This document shows, piece after piece, positions 55,757 through 64,000 of a DNA stretch of 64,000 nucleotides. Source of the stretch: Chinchilla lanigera (Eukaryota > Chordata > Mammalia > Rodentia > Chinchillidae); NCBI RefSeq assembly GCF_000276665.1, contig NW_004955435.1:724858-788857 (forward strand), read 5' to 3'. Position 1 is the stretch's first letter. Every line of letters starts with the position of its first letter. A program made the translations under genes and the position numbers. The notes below the pieces were generated by a model. It ran no database searches. It worked only from the letters and a program-made list of their open reading frames with translations, and was not told the DNA's origin.

Positions 55757-56639
55757 TAAGGAAGATTGCTTTTGTGGTTGTGTGGAAAGGCATGAATGGC
55801 CAGCTCTGATTCCAGGGAGACAGGCTGGAGGAGGAAAACTGCAGCCTAAACAGGGTAGTGGCTGTGAGACTGGGGGAGACGGGACCTGTCAAGAGGTTGT
55901 AAGTCGATATATTAAGTAATACGTGGGGACCAGTTTGATGGTGTGTGGTGAGGAATGGGGAGAAGACAGGAATGACTCTGGATCTATCAGGTTGTCCACT
56001 TGGTGGATAGTAGCATGCACAGGAGAGGTTTTTTAAAAACTCTGTTAAAAAGAAGCATGTGTTGTAGGCAAGGTGGCGAGCTGGTTTGGCTGGCTTGTTT
56101 CAGGTGTCTGAGGAGTCAGGCTGCAGGCCCAAGGAGCTGAACTGCCGATCTCAGCCCTCGCTGCCTGTCTGCTGAGCTCTCCTGTGCCTCAGCAATCCTG
56201 GCTGCTAGGGTGGGACATGAGGAGTGAAGTGTGAGAAAAAATGGACAGAGCCTGCTTTGCTTTCCAGCTGCTGCCACCTCAGCCAAGGGAGGTGAGAAAA
56301 ATCCCACACTAACCTGGATTGGAATGTTGGACATGGGCCCTTAGACGTCTTAATTATGGGTATGACTGAGTGTTTCAGTGTAAGTGACTTTGGAACTTTT
56401 CGCTCTCAGAGAACAACAGAAAAGAGTTGGAACGGTCTTCTGGTAGCAGCTGAAGAACTTGTGCCCAGGGGAAATTAAGCAGGACAGTGGGGGACCAGAA
56501 CAAAGCTGCACTCTAGCACATCTCTGGGACAGAAGAGGGTTCAGACTGCAGCCTGGCCTGTCAGAGGATAAAGCGTCCAGAATCATGCCTTCTGCTTTGT
56601 TATGGATTTAAACCTGAGAACAGGGATCTTTTTTACCAA
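55757..56639. other. unclassified DNA
   Basis: 56,098-56,600 has an LTR-like or old-repeat texture but no assignable family. Minus frames of 72 and 78 codons here are unrecognised. Confidence 0.3.
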
Positions 56640-56775
56640 CTATCTTTTCAGATAGCACTCTGTTTAGAGAAGTTTAGAGAGGGGATTATTTCCCCAGGTC
56701 TTCAAGCTAGTATATGACAGGCCTAATATCTAAAGGTTGCTGTGACTGGTGTCAAAGCCACTTTGCTGACTATTC
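56640..56775 (+). mobile_element. MIR SINE, partial
   Basis: 'GAAGTTTAGAGAGGGGATTA TTTCCCCAGGTCTTCAAGCT AGTATATGACAGG' and the following text fit a diverged MIR 3' half. Confidence 0.5.
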
Positions 56776-57371
56776 TCTAAATCTTTTTAAAAAAATCACA
56801 ATTTTGAGTTACAAACACACTATGAATAGAGAGCCAAGGATGCCAACATGCTGTTGAACATTGCAAAGGCAGATGACTCAGAGTCCCAGATACAACCAGC
56901 ACGATTCGAGGTCGCGCACACCTCCGGGTCCCACCCCAGTACCACACTTGGGCCTCCTGGTGATATCTGCCACTAAGTGGGCGGTCTCAGCCTGGGACGG
57001 AGGTCCGCTGAGGTGTCGAGGGACCTTGGTGCCCCGCTTGTTCTGTGAGAGCCCTGTGTGTGGAGGAGTCCTGAGGAGACAGGCAGTTTTTCTTCCTGCC
57101 CTTTTCTCATACTATTTAAAGCTTTTTCTTAGTTGTGAGTCATTGTTATGAAGAACTTACACAGGCATAATTTTACATTTAGGTTCCAATTATGTACTGA
57201 CATGAGGATCTTTAAACAATGCATTCATTAGAGAAAATGAAAATATGGTTTTTTACCTATTTAAAAACGTGCTTATAAGGGAAGCCTTAAGCTGATTCAA
57301 AAAGTGTAGGATTCACCTGTCATTTCAGTCGTCATTAAGAAGAGAACAAAAGAACATAATAAGAACAAAAA
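56776..57371. other. unique DNA
   Basis: Nothing recognised. Confidence 0.4.
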
Positions 57372-57590
57372 CCGGACATAGTGGGACATACTTGTAATCT
57401 CTGCATGTTTGAGAGGCTAAGTCAGGTGAACTCCAAATTTGAGTGCAGTCTAGGTGACTTAGCAAGACTCTGCTCAAACCTAGAAAATAAAAACCAGAAG
57501 GGCTGGGTATGTAACTCAGTACAAAGACCCGGGTTCCATCCCTGGTACTGAAAAAGAAAAAAGAAAAGAAAAAAAAGAAAGAAAAGAAAA
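57372..57590 (+). mobile_element. composite B1-ID (B1-dID type) SINE
   Basis: The B1 part ('CGGACATAGTGGGACATACT TGTAATCTC', 'TTGAGAGGCTAAGTCAGG') and the ID part ('GGGCTGGGTATGTAACTCAG', 'CCCGGGTTCCATCCCTGGTA CTG') precede an AAAAG-rich tail at 57,550-57,590. Confidence 0.87.
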
Positions 57591-58022
57591 CCTACTTAAT
57601 TGAAAATAAGCACAGGGGAAGTGGGGCTTGATTTCAGGAGTACAAAGTTGCAGAAACAGCTGTCGTGGAGAGGGCCTTCTTGCCATTAGAAATTAATTTT
57701 TCTTCTTAAAAACTTCCTTCTTACTTACTCTAATCTTCACTCAAATTTTAATTTTGGATTTTTTTCTAATAGAAATATTTTGTAGAGCAGAAGAGTAAGT
57801 AGTTCCTCTTGAAGGAAGGCTGATTACTTTGGTTGAGAGCCCAGCCACTGCCCTGAACATACTGCATTTAGACTCCACTCAGCAATAAAAATCTGTGGCT
57901 TGCTGTCTTTCTATTCACCTGCTCTGCATGCATGTTCATCCTTTCTCCTCTTCCCAGCGACATCTTATTCTAAAGACGTCTTATCAATGGTACAATTTTG
58001 AGGTAAATCTGTCTGTATCTGA
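57591..58022. other. unique DNA
   Basis: Nothing recognised. Confidence 0.4.
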
Positions 58023-58060
58023 TACACACACACACACATACACACACGCACACACACAGG
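58023..58060. repeat. (CA)n microsatellite, interrupted
   Basis: CA units with CATA and CGCA interruptions. Confidence 0.95.
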
Positions 58061-58940
58061 GAAACACTTGAATTAATAGTAAAGAAAGACTGCTCTGCAT
58101 GGCATTTGCCCTGCATGCAGCGCTATGTACCAAAGGAAGAGTCTGTCCTGACCCCAGCAATACTTCTTATTTGATTTTTTAAATTAATTTTTTATTTGTA
58201 ATCTCAGGTTTTGTTGACCTTGGACAACCCTTGGAAAGAGCAATCCGAGAGCTGATTTCAGTGTGTAGAAGGTCTGTGGAGAATAAGAGATACTAACATA
58301 GTCCAATAGACAAAATTTTGAATTTATATTTCAGGGGTCATAAGTGGAAATTCCATTAAGGTTGTACTTAATGATAAAATTTGGTTTGAAACAATTTTTC
58401 TTCAAAACTCTATAAGAGGACCTGTGATCCAGAATATTTCCTGTAGTACTGGGGAAAAAAGCTGAGCTGTAAAACCAAATAGAATCACTATGGCCTAAAA
58501 CAAGATCTTGTGACTTTAAACCTATATAGGTTTTAATATGAAACAAGAGTCCAGAGGTGAATAAACAAATTTGCAGTTGAAAGAAAAGACCTTGATATTG
58601 CTGACAGGCTTTCTGCTGAGCTCGTGATGTGACAGACTTGGTTTGTGTGAGCTCCAGGGTCTGTGTGCGAGTTGGCTTGGGCAGCCCTGGAGAAGGAATG
58701 GGAGAGACAGGGGAGGAAAGAGCGAGCTTCTTTGGGCTTTGACCTCCTTCCTCGGCTCTGGCTGACTTACGTCCCCGGTGGACTGGGAGAGGTTCTCTGT
58801 GTTCTGTTTTCACTCATCTCCATCCTTACCTGCACGAACACACGCTTAGGGGGTTCCATCACTCTGTGACTGTGAGGAAACCTGTTTCCTGATCTTCTCT
58901 GGGCTCAGGAGTTAATATCCAAGGCTAGGTAGGTAATAAC
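58061..58940. other. unique DNA
   Basis: A 160-codon minus frame (58,331-58,813) has no recognisable domain, no family resemblance and an AT-rich, low-information C-terminal half. It is not called as a gene. Confidence 0.35.
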
Positions 58941-58963
58941 ATGAATGAATGAATGAATGAATG
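58941..58963. repeat. (ATGA)n microsatellite
   Basis: Nearly six perfect ATGA units. Confidence 0.95.
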
Positions 58964-59826
58964 GGCAATGCTGTGAGCAGAACTACTCTGAAGTCTTGTG
59001 GAAATTCCCTACATGGTGCATCCCCATGTGAACGAATTCAGTGGACTCATTTATTCACTGTACATTTTACAGGCCAAGTCTAACACGTCCTCAGGGAAGA
59101 TGCAGCCACACCTGGGCTAGGTGTTCTTTAATGTACCTTTAGGGTTGAACTCTATGAATAGCTGCAGAGCCCATGATACAGATTATATTTTCTCCTACTC
59201 TTCCTATTCCCTAAGATTTACTGGAGCTCAGACTTGTCCCATTCTGCCCCACTTAAAATATTTATTTAAGATGCTCTTGACCTGTGGTCAGTGAGACTGA
59301 AGCCTTTTCTCTCACAGACCTCCTTGAACTAGTAAAATACAGACCTGAATTCATGCTATTTAGTAGGAGGCAGATCAGATTGGGGAACATAAGTGAAAGT
59401 GCCCACTGAGATATTCAGTTCTAACGATGTCTTATCATAGTCAAACTGGCTCTATCTTTTCTGGGACATTCTCCAATCAAGGAATGATGATCTTATTCTG
59501 CTCTTACTATATTGTCATCTTTGAAGACAAGAGGACCAAACTATTTGTGCTGTTAATTGATTGACTTCATTGGTGTCATGATACAAGAGCCACTAAAGTG
59601 ATTCATCCAAAGGCTATCTAATATCTGCATCGCAAAACATATCCAGCATCAGATGATTACATGAAATGTAAGTTCATTGTTTCTTCTGAAAGTTAGGAGA
59701 TTATTTCACAAAATTTCTAGTCATCTTTTAGAGTTTTGACTCTAGGTGGGATTTTGCCAGTAGGTATTTTTAAACACCATTTATGAACTTAAAATCTGCA
59801 GCAATTAAGCTTCAATTGAGGCGTGC

Positions 59827-59827
<1 letters not shown>
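58964..59827. other. unique DNA
   Basis: Nothing recognised. Confidence 0.4.
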
Positions 59828-59871
<44 letters not shown>

Positions 59872-59878
59872 TGTGTGT
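59828..59878. repeat. (TG)n microsatellite
   Basis: Twenty uninterrupted TG units, then a CGCG interruption and more TG. It is the longest pure microsatellite in the window. Confidence 0.97.
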
Positions 59879-60604
59879 CCACTAGACCAGGCAAGGAGTT
59901 CTCCTCTGCCTCTTGACTGCTACCTCCTGCTGTGGGAATGTGCTTCTCATTCTCTGGGTTCCTTTGGAGCCAGTGACAACCCACTGACGGACCTACTGTC
60001 CTTTCTGGGTTGAATCAGGAAGGACACATGTGAAGCAAATGAATTCCGCACCCTTGTCTCTGGCTCATTCCTCAATTACACACTAGCTGGCCCTTAGCTC
60101 AGTGTGTTTTTCTTACACAGGTGTTTCTGGGAGTTCTCATCAGGATGAACTGCTTCTTTCTTATTTGCTATGAGAAAGCTTTCTATCCACTCTTCCCTCC
60201 TCTGGCATTCCAGTTCCTCGTTCTGTAGCACAGTTATTGAAAATCCATTAGCCCTCCAGCCATAACAGTTACTTTTCGGTGGCTTTGTGATGTCACTGAC
60301 GGCAGCAGGACTCGACCATTTTCTATTCCAATTGCTATGTTCTGAGGAAGATAAGCCTTCTTTCCCTTTAGTACTTACAGTTTCTTAGGCTACAGTACAG
60401 AGAGCCTTTGCTCTCTGAGTTCTACTCTTTCTCTAACAGTGCTATTTCAATTTATTTGGAATTTATTACAAGTTCCCTTAAATTGACTTTGGAGATTTTG
60501 AATAAAAGGATTTGCGTAGCACTGTACACAAATCATTCCTTTCATCGGACACTCCCGATTGGGTCTTTGATGGAGTGAAACCCTGAGTGTGTACTCGAGT
60601 TCTC
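59879..60604. other. unique DNA
   Basis: Nothing recognised. Confidence 0.4.
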
Positions 60605-60695
60605 TCATCTCCTTTTCTTATTTCCTTCCTTTCTTTCTCCAGCTCTTGCTCCCTCCCTCCCTTCTCCCTTCTGTCATCCTCTCCTCTCTGTTCTA
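60605..60695. repeat. pyrimidine-rich tract (C/T)
   Basis: Almost continuous C/T with CCCTCCCT and TTTCT blocks, of a kind able to form triplex DNA. The overlapping 100-codon minus frame is rich in E, K and R because of this composition. Confidence 0.75.
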
Positions 60696-61977
60696 ATATG
60701 TGTGGAAGAAAGGCCACAGGAGGCATTGAGAAGGGCTGTTTGGGGGGGAAGGTAGGAGAATGAAGACAGAGATAGTTCAACTGTCAACAGGAGTTTTCTT
60801 CACAGTGTTGCTTTGAGGTCCCTCCGATTTCTCAAAGATGGATTTCTCAAAGATGGCAAGCATTTGCTATGAGTTCCACTTGCCTCCCTGTTCCTGCGAG
60901 TCCGGTAGGCCTGGAGGAAGTGTTCTCCCTTTGCTGAACCTTTCCCTCCAGGGCAGCAGTATCAGCACCAGAGAGGTCAGGGTAATACTTTATTTTAATT
61001 CTTTATGCTATGAATAATCCAGAACAGGTTTGTGGTATAGAATGAAGACATAAGCGTAAAATATAAGCCCCAATTCTTAATTTATCCACCTGTCTCTGTG
61101 GGTTTAAGCTAACCCTTATGGATGAGTCCCCACTGTATTATTTTCTAATTAAAACATATATATGGCTAATGAGTTTTGAGAATAATAAGGCCTTTATAGT
61201 ATTTTAATGAAGGGCATTCTTTTCCTTTTTATTTACTTAGCATCATAATAAGGACCAACTGAAAAAGGTTAGATGTGGTCAAAAGAAATTTATGAAGAGT
61301 GCCTATTAAAGGAGAGAGCATATGAACGCAGACTGTGGTTAAATAACAGTAAGTAGGACGTGTTTATTAAAATGATGCAGGGATTTTATCCCTTCATTCT
61401 TGATGTCTCTTAGTACCTGACATTATACTGCTATGGTTTCCATGGAAACAGCACACACTCTTCCTTCCAGCTGACCTGAAGTTCAAGCCCTGCTGTTGCA
61501 ATAGAAATTCTCAAAAACACTTCCACTTTATTAAAAACAAAAATACCAAATTTATGCAAAAAGTAAAAGCAAAAGAAAAGGACAAGAAAATCCACTGACT
61601 GTATTGAGATGAGAAAAGAGAATGCACAATATTTTCATTAAGATGGAATCAAGAAACAATTTACTATGCTGGAGGTTGAGAGTGTCTGTCATTTCCTACC
61701 CGTAAATTACCTTAGAATTGATCCTCCTGAGCCTGCTTTAACATCTGTACCTTTCATTTCTAATTCAATATGTTCTACTATTTTTAGTTTTCTGGAAGTA
61801 TCTCTTTTACTGATTTAAGATCTTGCTTCTCCGTGACACACAAAAAATGTTGATTTCGTATATAAGTGGTGCATAATAAAGGGAGGTTAACTATAGGGAG
61901 GGTTTGCTGGAATAAGACTTTCACATGAATAAGAAAGCACAAGCTGGGCCTTCTGTCTGCAATCACCTTTCATTTGG
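60696..61977. other. unique DNA
   Basis: It includes a perfect 15-bp tandem pair (GATTTCTCAAAGATG at 60,826 and 60,841). Nothing else is recognised. Confidence 0.4.
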
Positions 61978-62403
61978 TTTATTAGTGAGGATGCTTTCAG
62001 TCGCCAGCAACAGGAAACTTAAGTACCACTGGTCGAGATAAGAAGGTAGATTGATTGGGTTACGTCATCAGAGGGCCAGGAAGCAAGGTTTAATCTGACT
62101 CTGGGTCTGTTCCTCTGCAGTTTTCTTCACTCTGACCCCTGTGTGCTTACAGTCCTCAGACCATCTCGAGTGAAAGGGCTGAAGCAGCTACCTAGACCCT
62201 GCCAGCTGACAGCAGAAAAACAAGACGATGAGAACAATCTTTTCCAGAAGTCTTTATCAAATAGCACGTTCAGTTCCACCTTTCTGGCTGTGTCAAGGGC
62301 ACACCCATGAGTGAGCAAGTGGGCAGGACCCAGGATCACGCTGGGTGTCAGCGGGCCTGACTCACACACTCCATTTCTGGGACGGGTGGAATTGGTCTCT
62401 TCC
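61978..62403 (-). mobile_element. possible old interspersed repeat, family not assigned
   Basis: The order 'CAGCAACAGGAAACTTAAGT ACCACTGG', 'GTCATCAGAGGG', 'GCCAGCTGACAGCAG' and 'TTTTCCAGAAGTC' resembles a diverged mammalian repeat. I cannot assign its family or true orientation. Confidence 0.3.
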
Positions 62404-62418
62404 AAAGTTTGTGGGCTG

Positions 62419-62521
62419 GGGCTGGGGATTTAGCTCAGTGGCAAAAGTGCCTGCCTGGCAAGCGCAAGGTCATGAGTTCGGTTCCCGGTACCGGAGAAAA
62501 ACCAAAAAAAAAAAAAAAAAA
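62419..62521 (+). mobile_element. ID SINE, young-looking
   Basis: A box (TTTAGCTCAGTGG), B box (GAGTTCGGTTCCC), CGGTACCGG and a poly-A tail of about 20. AAAGTTTGTGGGCTG flanks it perfectly at 62,404-62,418 and 62,522-62,536. Confidence 0.96.
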
Positions 62522-62536
62522 AAAGTTTGTGGGCTG

Positions 62537-63710
62537 CATGGCCAAGATGTAAAATTTGCAGGAATTACTAAAATAAGAATGAGTGGGGAAAAACCACTGT
62601 CTACTGCAAAAGGGCAACTCATGCCAGAAGCATGAATCTGAGGCCGGATTTTCCACAGTACAAGCATTTACCTATCTCTTATTATATATGTGAACCTCTT
62701 TGCAATTTAAAATCAAATTTTAGGTTTGAAAAATTGTTAGCTAGAGTGCAAGCTCACTTTCTTATTCATAACTGAACCTTCTCAACTTAAAGCAATTTAA
62801 ATTGCAGCCTGCTTTCCTAATCATATTATCTTTTTTCACTGTATATGTTCTTCTTCCTGTAGAACTTAACACTTTTATCATAGTATAAACTTGATACTTG
62901 TGGTGTTTACTGTTGTTATATTTGCTGTTAATTATGTTCATTGATGTATCCTATGCACTTAGTATTTGTGAAATGGGAGATTTTTGGGAAATATTTTTCC
63001 AGTAAATGAAATAGATAGCTGGATCTTGCCAGATACTTTGTAGCCATTTGCTAAGTGATTGGATTGATCTTATTTTTCACAAGAGTAGACAGCATTCGAG
63101 TCCTTATTTATGAAATAACACTTTCCAGGGAGCTGTGCTTCTTCTGCCAGGCAGCAGTAGCACCATCCTGAGTTGGACGTTAGGTGGTATAGGAGGTTGG
63201 CATCTTGGCTCCTGTAGTCCCCCCCTGGCCGGAAGGAGAGTGGTGAGATATATGGAGGCTATAATTGTGAAATCCCTGCTTGAAACAGCCATTCTGGGTA
63301 TGAAAGGGTTACCTGTGTCTTAGAGAAGTTCTCTAGGGCCACTTCACACCAGGTGGGTCTCTGGAAGTTACCATCTTCAAATCTGTCTGGGTAATTTGCA
63401 GTTTAATATCAACTTAAAGGAAGGTATTTTGCTCACTTTGGGGCAAACCTTATGTCTTGGCTGGATCCTGGCTAATCAGTCAGCATGAGCAGTAGAGCTC
63501 AGGACCACCCATGTATTCCATACAAAGGCTCTTGGGAGCACCTGAGACCCGGGTTAAATCGAGGAATGGCCCTGACATATATTTTCTCCTCTGGGTGACT
63601 GCAGAGGAGGGGTGAAAGTCACATTTATCTTCTCTGTGCGTAGCTTAAAATTTACAGTAACTGCTTAGCTAGTTGTTGCTACGGGCACACGATAACTTTC
63701 ATTTCAACTG
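62537..63710. other. unique DNA
   Basis: No recognised repeat or gene. Confidence 0.4.
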
Positions 63711-64000
63711 TGCTATGGTTTGACTATGGGTCAAACCCACTTCCAACCCATGCTGAAATTTAATCTCTCATTGTGAGGTATCAGGGTAGAAAATCTGACT
63801 ACTGTGTTTAGAGGTGGCACCTTTTGGGGTGGTTAGGGTTAGATAAAGTCAGTAAAGTAATGCCTTCAGTATTCAATCCTGATGGCTTTATAAGCAGAGG
63901 GAGAGCCCCAAAAGACTTACATATATACACCCTTCCTATCTCTTGCCATCATTTGATGTAACCCCTTCCCTTTGGACTAGAACTGTGAGCTAAAATAAAC
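63711..64000 (+). mobile_element. ERVL-MaLR LTR, cut by the window end
   Basis: It opens TGCTATGGTTTGACTATGGG. 'GTGTTTAGAGGTGGCACCTT' and 'CTGATGGCTTTATAAGCAGA GGGAGAG' follow, and the window ends in the poly-A signal region 'GTGAGCTAAAATAAAC'. The last few tens of bases lie beyond the window. Confidence 0.75.

Noticed and set aside
58331..58813. 160-codon minus-strand frame as a gene
   Set aside because: No recognisable domain; the C-terminal half is AT-driven low-information sequence and nothing upstream looks like a promoter.
60478..60780. 100-codon minus-strand frame rich in Glu and Arg
   Set aside because: It follows from the C/T-rich tract on the plus strand, a composition effect.

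Overview
This window reads as intergenic DNA from a placental mammal, most likely a rodent. The best lineage markers are tRNA-derived ID SINEs, composite B1-ID (B1-dID type) SINEs, single B1 copies and many ERVL-MaLR LTRs, on a background of old L2, MIR and L1M fragments. The ID + B1-dID mix points to a squirrel/dormouse/beaver-type rodent rather than mouse or rat. I cannot name the species. No intact protein-coding gene, rRNA, functional tRNA or CRISPR array is visible. Nearly all open frames are short chance frames or pieces of decayed transposons.

Layout. 1-5,963: mostly unique AT-rich DNA with a TG microsatellite, an unusual block (about 955-1,898) with a 177-bp duplication and 42-bp subrepeats, two old antisense MaLR LTRs, an L2 end and a MIR. 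5,964-16,583: a stack of nested retrotransposons. A plus-strand L1 was entered by a 5'-truncated L1 3' end (6,489-6,990), by a minus-strand, internally deleted L1 (8,775-13,111, containing a 929-base assembly gap) and by a MaLR LTR (15,947-16,327). 16,584-19,145: unique DNA, a solo LTR and an ID SINE. 19,146-24,060: old L1 pieces, including an L1M interrupted by another L1 that itself carries an antisense L1 tail. 24,061-33,587: unique DNA with L2, one LTR, B1 and B1-dID SINEs. 33,588-34,336: an LTR nested inside an LTR.

34,337-44,205 is mainly unique. The stretch 36,500-38,130 is richer in CpG and in recognisable factor motifs than its surroundings and holds a core-promoter-like arrangement; it is the best candidate for host regulatory function. 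44,206-50,430: a B1-dID SINE, MIRs and two antisense L1M copies broken by an MLT1 LTR and two ID SINEs. 50,431-64,000: unique DNA with MIRs, two B1-dID SINEs, microsatellites, one young-looking ID SINE and a MaLR LTR running off the window end.

No gene network can be described. The readable history is one of insertion upon insertion, dated relative to each other by nesting and target-site duplications (TSDs). Repeat family names come from recognising consensus features by eye, not from a database search. Boundaries without a stated TSD are approximate to tens of bases.
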